Counted from the first letter of the stretch, positions 33,102 through 43,830 are shown. The stretch is DNA of 64,000 nucleotides from Agromyces laixinhei (GCF_006337065.1 NZ_CP040872.1:2232001-2296000), one strand, 5' to 3'. A program made the numbers and translations. Notes: generated by a model not told the origin, from the letters alone.

Positions 33102-34786
33102 CCTGCCTCCCGGATTCGACTGAGCTCGACGCGCCGCTCGGCCTGGGCCACCGGGTCGGGCACCGGCAGCGACGCGAGCAGGCGCTGCGTGTACGGCTCG
33201 CTCGGCGCACCGAGCACCTCGGCACCCGTGCCCTCCTCGACGAGCGCACCCCGGTAGAGCACCGCGATGCGGTCGGCGACGATGTCGACGACGGCGAGGT
33301 CGTGACTGATGAAGAGCGAGGCGAACCCGAACTCCCGCTGCAGCTCGGCGAAGAGCTCGAGCACCCTCGCCTGCACCGACACGTCGAGCGCAGACGTCGG
33401 TTCGTCGGCGATCAGCAGCTCGGGCTCGAGCGCGAGTGCGCGGGCCAGGCTCGCGCGCTGGCGCTGGCCGCCCGACAGCTCATGCGGGTATCGATCGCCG
33501 TAGGCCTTCGGCAGTTGCACCGCCTCGAGCAGTTCATCGACGCGTGCTCGCGCCGCCGCGGGGTTCGACGCCCGCCCGTGGATGACGAGCGGCTCCGCGA
33601 CGCAGTCGGCGATCGTCAGCAACGGGTTGAAGCTCGAAGCCGGGTCTTGGAAGACGAAGCCGATGCGGCTGCGCAGCGGCCGGAACGCACGCTCGCGCAC
33701 ACCGTGCATCTCGTGACCGAGCACGCGGAGCGAGCCTCCGGTGACCTTCGTCAGGCCCGCGATCGCGCGACCGATCGTGGTCTTGCCCGATCCGGACTCC
33801 CCCACGAGGCCGAGTACTTCGCCCGGTCGGATCACGAAGTCGACGCCGCCGACGGCCTGGAAGCCAGGCCTTCCCATGCGACCCGGGTAGACGATCTCGA
33901 GACCGGATGCCTCGACCACCGGCGTCTGCTCAGCCCAGTCCGACGGTCGCTGCGCGACACGTTCGATGGCGCTCGCGGTGCCGGTGCCGACGTACGGCAC
34001 CGCGGCCAGCAACGTCTTCGTGTATTCGTCGTTCGGCGAGGCGAAGAGCGTCTTCGCGTCGGCCTCCTCGACGACACGCCCCTGGTACATCACGGCCACC
34101 CGGTCGGCGAGATCGGCGACCACGCCCATGTTGTGCGTGATGAGCACGATGCCCATGCCGAACTCGTCGCGGCAGCGGCGAAGCAGGTCGAGGATCTCGG
34201 CCTGCACCGTCACGTCGAGCGCGGTGGTCGGCTCGTCGGCGACGATGAGGCCGGGGTCGAGCACGAGCGCCATCGCGATGACGACGCGCTGCTTCTGACC
34301 GCCCGAGAACTCGTGCGGGTAGTGATCGATGCGGTGCTCTGGGTCGGGGATGCCGACGCGCCCGAGGATCTCGATCGCCTTCGCCCGCGCTTCCTTCTTC
34401 GAGATCTTGCTGTGGGCGCGGAGCCCCTCGATGATCTGCCAGCCGACCGTGAATACCGGGTTCAGCGCCGTCGAAGGCTCCTGGAACACCATCGCGACAT
34501 CCGTGCCCCTGACGGCGCGAAGCTGCTTCTTCGAAAGCGCAACGACGTCGTGCTCTGCCGTGCCCGCCTTGTTCGACAGGATGACGGCACCGCTCGTGGT
34601 CGCCGTCTCGGGCAGCAGTCCGAGGATCGTCTTCGCCGTGACCGTCTTGCCGCTGCCGGACTCGCCGACGATCGCGAGCACCTCGCCGCGATCGACCGTC
34701 AGCGAAACGCCGTCGACGGCCTTCACCGCACCCGCGTCGGTGGAGAATGAGACGCCGAGCGCCTCGATGTTGACGACCGTGCTCAT
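33098..34786 (-). CDS. Peptide ABC transporter, fused dual ATP-binding protein (DppD-DppF type)
   Basis: A 562-aa protein with two complete ABC cassettes. The first (about 1-270) has GESGSGKTV, FSGGQKQRV and IVADEPTTALD; the second (about 290-555) has GESGSGKTT, LSGGQRQRA and LIADEPTSALD. Each is followed by the oligopeptide-family tail (PNDEYTKTLL and PSEPYTQRLL). It energises uptake of peptides or related solutes with the two permeases and the binding protein. The start overlaps the DppC-type stop (ATGA). Confidence 0.92.
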   Translation of the reverse strand: MSTVVNIEALGVSFSTDAGAVKAVDGVSLTVDRGEVLAIVGESGSGKTVTAKTILGLLPETATTSGAVILSNKAGTAEHDVVALSKKQLRAVRGTDVAMVFQEPSTALNPVFTVGWQIIEGLRAHSKISKKEARAKAIEILGRVGIPDPEHRIDHYPHEFSGGQKQRVVIAMALVLDPGLIVADEPTTALDVTVQAEILDLLRRCRDEFGMGIVLITHNMGVVADLADRVAVMYQGRVVEEADAKTLFASPNDEYTKTLLAAVPYVGTGTASAIERVAQRPSDWAEQTPVVEASGLEIVYPGRMGRPGFQAVGGVDFVIRPGEVLGLVGESGSGKTTIGRAIAGLTKVTGGSLRVLGHEMHGVRERAFRPLRSRIGFVFQDPASSFNPLLTIADCVAEPLVIHGRASNPAAARARVDELLEAVQLPKAYGDRYPHELSGGQRQRASLARALALEPELLIADEPTSALDVSVQARVLELFAELQREFGFASLFISHDLAVVDIVADRIAVLYRGALVEEGTGAEVLGAPSEPYTQRLLASLPVPDPVAQAERRVELSRIREAG

Positions 34787-35856
34787 GGCCGTACCTCGAT
34801 TCCGTGCTCGTCGAATGATTCGCCGCCTTCGAGACCGTCGAGTCCCCCGGGGCCGGCCGTCAGCGTTCCGCCGGGAACGACGGATGTCTCGGCGACGTCG
34901 CCCGATGCCTGCGCCACCCGACGACGACCGCGCAGTCGCGGGTCGGCGAGGTCGTTCAGGCTCTCACCGACGAGCGTGACGCCGAGCACCACGAGCACGA
35001 TCGCGAGGCCCGGATAGAGGGCCGTCCACCAGATGCCGCTCGAGACGTCTGACAGCGAATTGTTGAGGTCGTACCCCCAGTCGGCCGCCGAGGTCGGCTC
35101 GATGCCGAAGCCGATGAAGCCGAGGCCCGCGAGCGTCAGGATCGCCTCCGACGCGTTCAGCGTGAAGATGAGCGGGAGGGTTCGGGTCGCGTTCCGCAAG
35201 ACGTGGCGGAACATGACGCGGCCGTTGGAGGCGCCGAGCACCTTCGCCGACTCGACGAAGGCCTCGGCCTTGATGCGGACGGTCTCGGCGCGGATCACCC
35301 GGAAGTACTGCGGGATGAAGACCACGGTGATGGCGATCGCCGCCGCGAACACGCCGCCCCAGAGGCTCGACTGGCCGCCCGAGATCACGATCGCCATGAC
35401 GATCGCGAGCAGCAGCGAGGGGAAGGCGTAGATGGCGTCGCTGAGGACGACGAGCAGGCGGTCGAGCGCGCCGCCAAAATACCCCGAAACGAGGCCGAGC
35501 AGCACGCCCGCGAAGATCGAGAGCACGACGGCGATGATGATCACGAGGATCGCGGTCTGCGACCCCCAGATCACGCGCGACAGCACGTCGTAGCCGCCCA
35601 CCGTGGTTCCGAAGAGGTGCTCCGCCGACGGGGGCTGCTGGGCGCCGAACGGACCATCGGCACCGCGCAACTGCGCGAAGCCGTACGGAGCGATGAACGG
35701 CGCGAGGATCGCGATCAACACGAACAGCCCGGTGAGCAGTAGGCCGGCGACGAGCATGCCGCGCTGCAGGCCGACGCTCTGGCGCAGTTGGTGCACGACG
35801 GGAAGCCGGTCGCGGAGGCGCCGCTTCGGCGCACTGGTGACGGTGTCGGTCGACAT
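34783..35856 (-). CDS. Peptide ABC transporter permease (DppC type)
   Basis: A 357-aa inner-membrane subunit with six membrane segments. The long N-terminal segment with LIAILAPFIAPYGF and the OppC-N pattern HLFGTTVGGYDVLSRVIWG place it in the DppC/OppC group, and the EAA loop is FVESAKVLGASNGRVMFRHVL (part) near residue 200. The C-terminal tail of about 45 residues beyond RLRGRRR is longer than usual and acidic. ATG at 35856 is one base from the DppB-type stop, so the operon is tightly coupled. Confidence 0.9.
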   Translation of the reverse strand: MSTDTVTSAPKRRLRDRLPVVHQLRQSVGLQRGMLVAGLLLTGLFVLIAILAPFIAPYGFAQLRGADGPFGAQQPPSAEHLFGTTVGGYDVLSRVIWGSQTAILVIIIAVVLSIFAGVLLGLVSGYFGGALDRLLVVLSDAIYAFPSLLLAIVMAIVISGGQSSLWGGVFAAAIAITVVFIPQYFRVIRAETVRIKAEAFVESAKVLGASNGRVMFRHVLRNATRTLPLIFTLNASEAILTLAGLGFIGFGIEPTSAADWGYDLNNSLSDVSSGIWWTALYPGLAIVLVVLGVTLVGESLNDLADPRLRGRRRVAQASGDVAETSVVPGGTLTAGPGGLDGLEGGESFDEHGIEVRP

Positions 35857-35857
35857 G

Positions 35858-36949
35858 TCAGTACCTCACCCTCGGGTCGATGAGCGCCGCGATGATGTCG
35901 ACGATGAAGTTGGTGAGCGCGACGATGACGGCGAGCAGTGCGACGATGCCCTGCACGGCGACGAAGTCGCGCGCCTTGATGTACTCGATGAGCTGGAAGC
36001 CGAGTCCGTTCCACTCGAACGTCGTCTCGGTGAGCACTGCGCCGCCGAGCAGCAGAGCGATCTGCAGCCCGATGACCGTGATGATCGGGATGAGTGCCGG
36101 GCGGTACGCGTGCTTGCGCACGAGCCGGTACTCGCTGACCCCGCGTGAGCGCGCCGCGTCGACGTAATCGGTCGACAGCGTGCCGATGACGTTGGTGCGG
36201 ACGAGTCGCAGGAAGATGCCGGCCGTCAGGAGGCCGAGCGCGATGGCCGGCAGCACCGCGTGGGCGAGCACGTCGCCGAGCACGGCCGGGTCGCCGGTCA
36301 TGATCGCATCGATCGTGTACAGGCCCGTCTTGTTGGGCAGCACCTGCATCTGCAGCTGCGCGCCGACGGAGGCCCGCCCGGCCACCGGCAGCCACCCGAG
36401 CCAGACGGAGAAGACGAGCTTCAGCAGCAGGCCGGCGAAGAACACCGGAGTTGCGTAGCAGAGGATGGCGAACACGCGCAGCGAGGCATCCTGCCCCTTG
36501 TCGCGGAAGTACGCGGCGACGAGTCCGAACGGGATGCCGACGACGAAGGCCACGAGGAGCGCGTAGAACGCGAGCTCGAGGGTCGCGCTGCCGTAGGTGA
36601 AGAGCAGCTCGGTGACCGGACGGTTGTCGGTGAGCGTGGTGCCGAAGTTGCCCGTCATGATCTGCCCGATGTACTCGAAGTACTGCACGATGATCGGGCG
36701 ATCGTAGCCGGCGGCCTGGATGCGCTCGGCGAGCTGGTCGGCGGGGAGCTGGCCTCCGAGCTTGGCGGTGATCGGGTCGCCGGTCGAGCGCATGAGCACG
36801 AAGACCAGGGTGACGAGGATGAACACCGTCGGGATGATGAGGAGCGCCCGCACGATGATGTAGCGGCGCAGGCCGCCGCCGGAGGATCTCGGCGGTCGCC
36901 GCCGTTCAGTGGAAGCGCTGCCGGCGGGCGCCGTCGTCGTTGAGGTCAA
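35858..36949 (-). CDS. Peptide ABC transporter permease (DppB type)
   Basis: A 363-aa permease with six membrane segments. TM1 follows RRYIIVRALLIIPTVFILVT (part), the NFGTTLTDNRPVTELL loop is typical of DppB/OppB, and the EAA motif is YVDAARSRGVSEYRLVRKHA near residue 275. A TTG codon at 36949 is the only fitting start and has no strong ribosome site, so the exact start is open. A strong hairpin separates it from the solute-binding protein gene upstream. Confidence 0.88.
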   Translation of the reverse strand: MTSTTTAPAGSASTERRRPPRSSGGGLRRYIIVRALLIIPTVFILVTLVFVLMRSTGDPITAKLGGQLPADQLAERIQAAGYDRPIIVQYFEYIGQIMTGNFGTTLTDNRPVTELLFTYGSATLELAFYALLVAFVVGIPFGLVAAYFRDKGQDASLRVFAILCYATPVFFAGLLLKLVFSVWLGWLPVAGRASVGAQLQMQVLPNKTGLYTIDAIMTGDPAVLGDVLAHAVLPAIALGLLTAGIFLRLVRTNVIGTLSTDYVDAARSRGVSEYRLVRKHAYRPALIPIITVIGLQIALLLGGAVLTETTFEWNGLGFQLIEYIKARDFVAVQGIVALLAVIVALTNFIVDIIAALIDPRVRY

Positions 36950-36978
36950 TGTTCGCCAATCGGGTGGGGGCTCGAATG

Positions 36979-37010
36979 CGGGTGGCCCGCTCCGAAGAGC
37001 GGGCCACCCG
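36979..37010 (-). terminator. Intercistronic hairpin between binding protein and permease genes
   Basis: A perfect 14-bp stem (arms CGGGTGGCCCGCTC and GAGCGGGCCACCCG) with a CGAA/TTCG loop, placed between the binding-protein stop and the permease start. There is no T tract. It may act as a partial terminator or as an mRNA stabiliser that keeps the binding protein in excess. Confidence 0.7.
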
Positions 37011-37044
37011 TTCCTGCGTATGCGACTCTAGTCGCTCAGCCGAC

Positions 37045-38679
37045 TCAGCCCTTCGAGAGCGCCGCGTAGCGGAACTTGAACGACGCGTCGAGCGTCTCGT
37101 CGGCGCCCTCCACATCGGTGCCGGTGACCGCGACCTGAGCACCCTGCAGGTACGGCACGGTCGACAGGTCGGCCGCCACCATCTGCTGGATCTCCTCGAT
37201 CTGCGCGGTGCGCGCGGCGGGGTCGGGCTCCGATGCCTGCTTGATGATCAGGTCGTTGACCTCCTGGTTCACGTAGTGGTTCGAGAGGAAGTTCTCGATC
37301 AGGAAGAACGGCGTGACGTAGTTGTCCGCATCCGAGTAGTCGGGGAACCAGCCGAGCTGGTACGCGGGGTAGGCGTCGGCGACGCGGTCTTCGGAGTACT
37401 GCACCCACTCGGTGGTCTGCAGGTTCACCGTGAACAGGCCGCTCGCCTCGAGCTGGTCCTTGATGAGCGCGTACTCGTCGGCCGACGAGGGGCCGTAGTG
37501 GTCGTTCGAGTACTGCAGGTTCAGTTCGACCGGCGTGGTCACGCCGGCGGCTTCGAGCGTGGCCGTCGCCTTGTCGGCGTCGGGCGCGCCCGCGCCGTCG
37601 CCGTAGAGCTCCTTCAGCGGCTCGATCGAACCTTCGATGCCGGCGGGCACGTAGGAGTAGAGCGGCGTGTAGGTGCCCTTGTAGACCTGCTCGGCGATCT
37701 CGTCGCGGTCGATGAGGTCGGCGACGGCCTGACGCACGGCGAGCGCCTTGGCCGGGTCGGCTTCAGCGGTCTTCGCACCGAACGGCTGCGTGTCGAAGTT
37801 GAAGACGATGTAGCGGATCTCGCCGCCGGGGCCCTCGACCACGTTGACCGCGTCATTGCCCTTGAGGTCTTCGATGTCGGTCGCGGAGAGGCTGCGGTAG
37901 GCGACGTCGATGCCGCCCTCCTGCACATCGAGCTTCAGGTTCGACGACTCGGCGTAGTACTTCAGGTTGACCGTTTCGGTCTTCGCCTCGGCGAGAAGGC
38001 CCTGGTACTCGGGGTTCTTCTTGAACGAGATGAGCGTGTTGAAGTCGTAGCTCGTGATCATGTAGGGCCCGGCGAACGCGTTCGCCGCGACGATGTCGTC
38101 GTCGGAGGTGAGCTCATCGGCCGCGAAGGACTCTTCGTCGACGATCGCGCCCGGGAAGCTCGTGAGGATGAGCGGGAAGACCTGGTCGTTCTCCGCCTTC
38201 AGGTGGAACACGACGGTCGTGTCGTCGACGGCCTCGGTGCTGTCGAGGTTGTACAGCAGGCTCGAAGCGCCGTTGGGGTCGGCGATCGCGAGCTGGCGGT
38301 CGAACGAGAACTTCACGTCGGAAGCGGTGAGATCGTTGCCGTTGGCCCACTTCAGGCCCTCGGGCAGGGTCACCGTGTACTCGGTCGGCGAGGTGAACTC
38401 GGCCGTCTCGGCGAGGTCGGGCACGACGTCGGTGCTCTGGTAGTCGGTGTTCAGCAGGTATGGGAAGACCTGCGTCTGCACGGCGAGCGAGCCGTTGTCG
38501 TACGAGCCGGCCGGGTCGAGCGTGGTCACCTTGTCGGTCGTGCCGATGGTGAGGGTGCTGCCCGAGGCCTCGCCGCCGCCACCACCGCCGGCGGAGCAGC
38601 CGGCGAATGCGAGGGCTGCGACCGAGAGACCGGCCACTGCGATGAGGCCGCGCCGACCGTTCTTGGATGCGGATGTCAT
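37045..38679 (-). CDS. Peptide ABC transporter substrate-binding lipoprotein (family 5)
   Basis: A 544-aa extracytoplasmic protein. The lipobox LAFAGC (Cys near residue 28) is followed by a Gly linker. SBP_bac_5 marks include TLDPAGSYDNG near the start, YTVTLPEGLKWANGNDLTASDV (part), and later the VRQAVADLIDRDEIAEQVYKG stretch. It captures peptides or similar solutes for the permeases and ATPases encoded downstream. First gene of the operon; the 230 bases before it carry the promoter. Confidence 0.93.
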   Translation of the reverse strand: MTSASKNGRRGLIAVAGLSVAALAFAGCSAGGGGGGEASGSTLTIGTTDKVTTLDPAGSYDNGSLAVQTQVFPYLLNTDYQSTDVVPDLAETAEFTSPTEYTVTLPEGLKWANGNDLTASDVKFSFDRQLAIADPNGASSLLYNLDSTEAVDDTTVVFHLKAENDQVFPLILTSFPGAIVDEESFAADELTSDDDIVAANAFAGPYMITSYDFNTLISFKKNPEYQGLLAEAKTETVNLKYYAESSNLKLDVQEGGIDVAYRSLSATDIEDLKGNDAVNVVEGPGGEIRYIVFNFDTQPFGAKTAEADPAKALAVRQAVADLIDRDEIAEQVYKGTYTPLYSYVPAGIEGSIEPLKELYGDGAGAPDADKATATLEAAGVTTPVELNLQYSNDHYGPSSADEYALIKDQLEASGLFTVNLQTTEWVQYSEDRVADAYPAYQLGWFPDYSDADNYVTPFFLIENFLSNHYVNQEVNDLIIKQASEPDPAARTAQIEEIQQMVAADLSTVPYLQGAQVAVTGTDVEGADETLDASFKFRYAALSKG

Positions 38680-38909
38680 ATCCGTCTACCTCTTCCTGTC
38701 ATGACTGAAGCGCGCTGCGCCGAGCGCACGCGCGTTTTCGTATCCCCAAGACGTAGCACACGGCGCTTGAATGCTGCTTGGCACAGCTGACCGACGGCCG
38801 AATATTTACCGATCTGCAACCTTCGACGCAAGCGATGCGCGTTCGGGGCCGCGCATGAGCGGGTGACTCGAAGCCGGCCGTCAATCGGCTCTGGTCAGTC
38901 GGCCCTGAG
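38680..38909. other. Promoter region of the peptide transporter operon
   Basis: 230 bases between the binding-protein start and the dnaG stop, both on the - strand. No gene is seen. An AGAGG site stands about nine bases before the ATG. Short CAGTCGGCC repeats occur near 38880-38925 at the dnaG end. Confidence 0.4.
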
Positions 38910-40781
38910 TCAGTCGGCCCTGAGCGCCCGGCGCTCGGTCTCGATCTCGACGAGAGCCCGCTGCAGGGTTGCGAACGCGGCGGTGTCGGCGCGATCGGTG
39001 CGCTGCAGTCGGCCGAGCAGCTCCGATTTCTGACGCAGCAGTTCGCGGTCGATGAGCGCACCCGCCACGCCCTGCACGTAGACCGCGAGCTCTGCCTCGC
39101 TGCGCTGCGGCACGGGAGCGACGGCGAGCTGATGCACGAGTCCGGCGAACGGCGCCGGCACCTCGGCGATGACGCGGTCGACGCTCACGTGCGGGTCGGA
39201 CGAGGCGAGCACGGATGCGATGCCGTCGCGGATCACTGCGAGCGACGGGTTGCCGAAGCGGCAGTCGACCGCGTGACGGAGCAGCTCCGTGCCGAGCGCG
39301 TCGGGGTACTGCACCATGACCTGCAGCGCGTCGCGCTCGAGGCGGGTCGCGGGGTCGCTGGGCAGTTGCGTGATGGAGAACGGGCGCTCAGGGGCATCCG
39401 GCGTCTCGGTGGCGGCGGTGGCGGATGCCGCAGGCCGCCCGCCGCCCGCCTCACCCGGCTTCGGCCGGCTCGACGCCGAGCGCACCGCGCGCGTGACCTC
39501 CCCGAGCTCGACGCCGAGCATGCGGGCGAGCTCGCGTGTGTATCCCGGTCGCATGGCCGGGTCGCGAATCTCGGCGACGACGGGCGCCGCCGCCCGGAGC
39601 GCGGCGACCCGGCCCTCGACGGTCTCGAGGTCGTAGCGGGCGAGCGTGTGCCTGATCACGAACTCGAACATCGGCGTGCGCGACTCGACGAGCGTACGCA
39701 CGGCCGCGTCACCGCGGGCGAGGCGCAGGTCGCACGGGTCGAGCCCGTCGGGCGCCACGGCGACGAAGGTCTGGGCCGCGAAACGCTGCTCTTCTCCGAA
39801 GGCGCGCATCGCCGCCTGCTGGCCGGCGGCATCACCGTCGAAGGTGAACACGACCTCGCCGACGCCGGAGGCATCGCCGAGCACTCTGCGCAGCACCTTG
39901 ATGTGATCGACGCCGAACGCGGTGCCGCACGTCGCGATCGCCGTGGTGACGCCGGCGAGGTGGCAGGCCATGACGTCGGTGTACCCCTCGACGACGACGA
40001 CGCGGTGGGTCTTGGAGATGTCGCGCTTGGCGAGGTCGAGCCCGTAGAGCACCTGCGACTTGTGATAGATCGCGGTCTCGGGGGTGTTCAGGTACTTGGG
40101 CCCCTTGTCGTCGTCGAGCAGGCGCCGGGCGCCGAAGCCGACGGTCTGGCCCGTCACGTCGCGGATCGGCCACACGAGGCGGCCTCGGAAGCGGTCGTAG
40201 ACACCGCGGTCGCCCTGGGAGACGAGGCCGGATGCCGCGAGCTCCTCGGTCGTGAACCCCCGGCCCGTGAGGTGGTCGGTCAGGGCATCCCAGCTCTTCG
40301 GCGCGAAGCCCACCCCGAAGCGCCGCGCGGCCTCGGCGTCGAAGCCGCGCTCGCCGAGGAACCGCCGTCCGACGTCGGCGTCGGGGGCGCTCAGACGCTC
40401 GACGAAGAAGTCGGCGGCCGCTTGGTTGGCCGCGAGCAGTCGGGCACGGTTGCCGTGGTCGGAGGCCTGGCCTCCGTCTTCGTAGTGGAGCTCGAAGCTG
40501 ATGCGGCCCGCGAGTCGCTCGACCGCCTCGGTGAACGAGACATGGTCCATGCGCTGCAGGAAGGTGTAGACGTCACCGGATTCGCCGCAACCGAAGCAGT
40601 GGTAGTAGCCGAGCCCGGGGCGCACGTGGAAACTCGGGCTGCGTTCGTCGTGGAAGGGGCAGAGCCCCTTCATCGAGCCGACCCCGGCGGACTTCAGGCT
40701 GACGTGCTCGCCCACGATGTCGGCGATGTTCGTGCGTGCCTTCACTTCTTCGACGTCATCCTGTCGAATTCGGCCCGCCAT
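38910..40781 (-). CDS. dnaG: DNA primase
   Basis: A 623-aa primase that makes RNA primers at the replication fork. The N-terminal zinc finger ([13 protein letters not shown], then [11 protein letters not shown]) is at about residues 39-66. A catalytic core with the Toprim motif [16 protein letters not shown] near residue 270 follows, with [13 protein letters not shown] for the second acidic site, and then a helicase-binding C-terminal domain. ATG at 40781 gives the usual [16 protein letters not shown] start; an ATG three codons earlier is possible. It follows dgt and dusB, a common actinobacterial order. Confidence 0.95.
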   Translation of the reverse strand: MAGRIRQDDVEEVKARTNIADIVGEHVSLKSAGVGSMKGLCPFHDERSPSFHVRPGLGYYHCFGCGESGDVYTFLQRMDHVSFTEAVERLAGRISFELHYEDGGQASDHGNRARLLAANQAAADFFVERLSAPDADVGRRFLGERGFDAEAARRFGVGFAPKSWDALTDHLTGRGFTTEELAASGLVSQGDRGVYDRFRGRLVWPIRDVTGQTVGFGARRLLDDDKGPKYLNTPETAIYHKSQVLYGLDLAKRDISKTHRVVVVEGYTDVMACHLAGVTTAIATCGTAFGVDHIKVLRRVLGDASGVGEVVFTFDGDAAGQQAAMRAFGEEQRFAAQTFVAVAPDGLDPCDLRLARGDAAVRTLVESRTPMFEFVIRHTLARYDLETVEGRVAALRAAAPVVAEIRDPAMRPGYTRELARMLGVELGEVTRAVRSASSRPKPGEAGGGRPAASATAATETPDAPERPFSITQLPSDPATRLERDALQVMVQYPDALGTELLRHAVDCRFGNPSLAVIRDGIASVLASSDPHVSVDRVIAEVPAPFAGLVHQLAVAPVPQRSEAELAVYVQGVAGALIDRELLRQKSELLGRLQRTDRADTAAFATLQRALVEIETERRALRAD

Positions 40782-40836
40782 GGCTCTCATCCTATGTTCC
40801 CCGGGCTCGCCGAAGGGATGCCGCGGACCGGAGCCG

Positions 40837-42093
40837 TCACTGCCGCACGAGCCGCTCATGCCAGGCGAGCGCCGACTGGTCGGTGAGACTCGCGACCTGG
40901 TCGGCGACGACGCGTTTGCGGGCCGCATCGTCGGCCGCCGAACGCCAGTCTTCCGCGAAGCCGACATCGAGGTGCGCCTCGCCCGTCTCGTACAGCGCTT
41001 CGGCCAGTGTCGTGAGCACCTCCCGCTGCTGGTGGTAGATCGGCTGACGCGTGTTCTTCGACATCACGTACGCCGCCACGATGCCCTTCAGCACCGCGAT
41101 CTCGGCCTGAATCTCGCGTGGAACGATGACATCGGCATCGAAGCGGATGAGGCTCGCGAGCGGGAAGGCCGAACGAGTGGCATCCGTCGCCGCATGGGCG
41201 AATCGACCGATGAGCTGACTCGTGAGGTTCTTGAGTCGCGCCTGGTCGCGGCGACCGCCGCTCCAGGTGTCGAGCCAGCCGTCGAGGGAATCGAGTCGGT
41301 CGAAGGCCGCGATGAGCTCGTCGTGGCCGATCGCGCCACCGATCCACTCGTGCATCGAATCGACGAGGCTCTCGTGGTCGACGCGGGCCCCGAGCGCGGC
41401 GACGTCGACATAGCCGCCGACGATCGCGTCTTCGAAGTCGTGCACCGAGTAGGCGATGTCGTCGGAGAGGTCCATGACCTGCGCCTCGATGCAGAGCCGG
41501 CGCTCGGGTGCACCCGCCCGGAGCCATCTGAACACCTCGGTGTCGCCCTGGTAGAAGCCGAACTTCGCCCGGCCCGACGGGTCGGCGACGCTCGTCGCCT
41601 CGGGCCACGGGTACTTGCAGCTCGCGTCGAGGCTCGCACGCGTGAGATTGAGGCCGTAGCTGCGGCCGTCGGCACCGAACACCTTCGGCTCGAGTCTCGT
41701 GAGCAGCCTCAGCGTCTGCGCGTTGCCCTCGAAGCCCCCGATGTCGGCGGCCCAGGCGTTGAGCGCCCGCTCGCCGTTGTGGCCGAACGGCGGGTGCCCC
41801 AGGTCATGCGCGAGGCACGCGGTGTCGACGACATCGGGATCGAGCCCGAGACTCGCGGCGAGCTCGCGGCCGACCTGGGCGACCTCGAGCGAGTGCGTGA
41901 GCCGATTGCGTGCGAAGTCGAGGCCTGCGGCAGGGCTCAGTACCTGGGTCTTCGCAGCGAGTCGCCGCAGCGCGCTCGAGTGCAGCAGCCTGGCACGGTC
42001 GCGCGCGAAGTCGCTGCGCCGCGAGGAGTGCTCTTCGGGGAGCCGGCGCTCGGTGTCGAGGGCCTCGTAGCCCCCGAAGAGTGGTTCGCGCAC
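40837..42093 (-). CDS. dgt: Deoxyguanosinetriphosphate triphosphohydrolase-like protein
   Basis: A 418-aa HD-domain enzyme that splits dNTPs into nucleoside and triphosphate. The metal site is visible as [10 protein letters not shown], then [16 protein letters not shown], with the later Asp in [15 protein letters not shown]-terminal HD-associated region follows. The GTG start at 42093 comes two bases after the dusB stop, so the pair is cotranscribed upstream of dnaG. Confidence 0.93.
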   Translation of the reverse strand: MREPLFGGYEALDTERRLPEEHSSRRSDFARDRARLLHSSALRRLAAKTQVLSPAAGLDFARNRLTHSLEVAQVGRELAASLGLDPDVVDTACLAHDLGHPPFGHNGERALNAWAADIGGFEGNAQTLRLLTRLEPKVFGADGRSYGLNLTRASLDASCKYPWPEATSVADPSGRAKFGFYQGDTEVFRWLRAGAPERRLCIEAQVMDLSDDIAYSVHDFEDAIVGGYVDVAALGARVDHESLVDSMHEWIGGAIGHDELIAAFDRLDSLDGWLDTWSGGRRDQARLKNLTSQLIGRFAHAATDATRSAFPLASLIRFDADVIVPREIQAEIAVLKGIVAAYVMSKNTRQPIYHQQREVLTTLAEALYETGEAHLDVGFAEDWRSAADDAARKRVVADQVASLTDQSALAWHERLVRQ

Positions 42094-42095
42094 GC

Positions 42096-43262
42096 TCAGC
42101 CGCCACTCGTGTCGAGTTCGGCGCCGACCAGGGTGACCCGGTCGTGGCCGACCAGCTCCTGCGAGTCGAGCCAGCCCTCGGGCAACGCTGGCTTCTTGGG
42201 CGTGCCAGCCCGCCCCCGCGGCCCTTCGGCGCCTTCACCCGGGTAGGGCATCGACCAGTCGAGCGTGCCGAGCAGTTCGTCGAGTTGCGCGAGCGACTCC
42301 ACGGTCGCGAGCCTTGCCCGCAGGTCGCCGCCCACGGGATAGCCCTTGAAGTACCAGGCGACGTGCTTGCGGATGTCGCGGCACCCGCGCTCTTCGCTGT
42401 CGAAGAACTCGGCGAGGAGCTCGGCGTGCCGCCGGAACGTCTGCGCGACCTGACCGAGCGACGGCTGGAACGTGACGGTCGCCGAGTCCGCCGAAGGGCG
42501 GAACGCCGCCGCGAGATCGCCGAAGAGCCACGGGCGCCCGAGGCATCCGCGCCCGACGACGACGCCGTCGCATCCGGTCTCTTCGACCATGCGCAGCGCG
42601 TCGTCGGCCGACCAGATGTCGCCGTTGCCGAGCACCGGCACACTCGTAACGGTCTCTTTGAGCTTCGCGATGGCAGACCAGTCGGCCTGACCTGAGTAGA
42701 ACTCCGAGGCTGTGCGCGCGTGCAGCGCGACGGCGGCGACGCCCGCGCCCTCGGCGATGCGGCCGGCCTCGAGGTAGGTGAGGTGGTCGGCGTCGATGCC
42801 CTTGCGCATCTTGACGGTGAGCGGAATGTCGCCGGCCGCCTTCACGGCGCCCTCGACGATGTCGCGGAAGAGCCCGTTCTTCCACGGCAGCGCCGCGCCG
42901 CCGCCTTTTCGGGTGACCTTCGGCACGGGGCATCCGAAGTTCAGGTCGATGTGGTCGGCCCGATCTTCGGCGACGAGCATGGTGACCGCCTCTGACACGG
43001 TCTTCGGGTCGACGCCGTAGAGCTGGATGGAGCGCAGCGACTCGGACTCGTGGTGCGTGATGAGGCGCATCGACTCGGGTGTGCGCTCGACGAGGGCACG
43101 CGAGGTGATCATCTCGCTGACGTAGAGGCCGGCGCCGAACTCGCGGCAGAGCAGGCGGAAGGCCGTGTTCGTGATGCCGGCCATGGGGGCGAGCACGACG
43201 GGCACGTCGAGCGCGAGCCGGCCGATCGCCAGCGGGCCGCGAGACAGTGTGGTGGAGGACAT
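42096..43262 (-). CDS. dusB: tRNA-dihydrouridine synthase
   Basis: A 388-aa FMN enzyme that reduces uridine to dihydrouridine in the tRNA D loop. [36 protein letters not shown] (part, with the catalytic Cys), LTVKMRKG and [14 protein letters not shown] are the family blocks. The C-terminal region carries a Pro/Gly-rich insertion (about residues 345-365) not typical of the family core. ATG at 43262 is preceded by GGGAG at a rather long spacing. It is divergent from the YbaK-type gene by 91 bases. Confidence 0.92.
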   Translation of the reverse strand: MSSTTLSRGPLAIGRLALDVPVVLAPMAGITNTAFRLLCREFGAGLYVSEMITSRALVERTPESMRLITHHESESLRSIQLYGVDPKTVSEAVTMLVAEDRADHIDLNFGCPVPKVTRKGGGAALPWKNGLFRDIVEGAVKAAGDIPLTVKMRKGIDADHLTYLEAGRIAEGAGVAAVALHARTASEFYSGQADWSAIAKLKETVTSVPVLGNGDIWSADDALRMVEETGCDGVVVGRGCLGRPWLFGDLAAAFRPSADSATVTFQPSLGQVAQTFRRHAELLAEFFDSEERGCRDIRKHVAWYFKGYPVGGDLRARLATVESLAQLDELLGTLDWSMPYPGEGAEGPRGRAGTPKKPALPEGWLDSQELVGHDRVTLVGAELDTSGG

Positions 43263-43353
43263 CACCGTCGATTCTCCCAGAATTCCGGGCGCACTCGCCC
43301 GCTTCGCCCGAGCGCGCCTAGGATTCTCGGAGGACGAGGCTGGGGAGGACGAG

Positions 43354-43830
43354 ATGGCGGAGCTCACGGGCGCGGATCGGGTGCGGGCTGATGCCGAGGC
43401 CCGCGGCCTCGACGTCGAGATCATCGACCGACCGGCGGCGCGCAGTCTCGAGGAGGCCGCCGAGCTCATGGGCATCACGCCCTCCGACATCGTCAAGTCA
43501 CTCGTCGTCAAGCGCAGCGACGGCGCGTTCGTCTTCGCCCTCGTTCCGGGTGGTCGCAAGATCTCGTGGCCGAAGCTGCGCACGCTGCTCAGCGTGAACA
43601 AGCTCCAGCTGCCCGATGCCTCCGTCGCGCTCGCCGCGACGGGCTACGAACGCGGCACCATCACGCCGCTCGGATCGACCACGGCTTGGCCGGTCGTCGT
43701 CGATGCCTCGATTGCGGGGCGGCGCGTGTCGATGGGCGCAGGCGAGCACGGTCGCAGCCTCTTCGTCGACGCCGATCGGCTCATCGACGCCTTCGGCGCG
43801 ACCGTGGCCGACATCAGCGATCCCGAGTAG
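43354..43830 (+). CDS. YbaK/EbsC-type aminoacyl-tRNA deacylase
   Basis: A 158-aa trans-editing protein that hydrolyses mischarged Cys- or Ala-tRNA(Pro) in known relatives. Family marks are SLEEAAELMGITPSDIVKSLVVK (part), the KISWPKLRTLLSVNKLQLPD block, the GTITPLG loop with the conserved Gly, and DASIAGRRVSMGAGEHG. ATG at 43354 has GGGGAGG. A TAGGAT box at 43318-43323 is a likely -10. The stop is adjacent to that of the convergent 56-aa gene. Confidence 0.9.
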   Translation: MAELTGADRVRADAEARGLDVEIIDRPAARSLEEAAELMGITPSDIVKSLVVKRSDGAFVFALVPGGRKISWPKLRTLLSVNKLQLPDASVALAATGYERGTITPLGSTTAWPVVVDASIAGRRVSMGAGEHGRSLFVDADRLIDAFGATVADISDPE

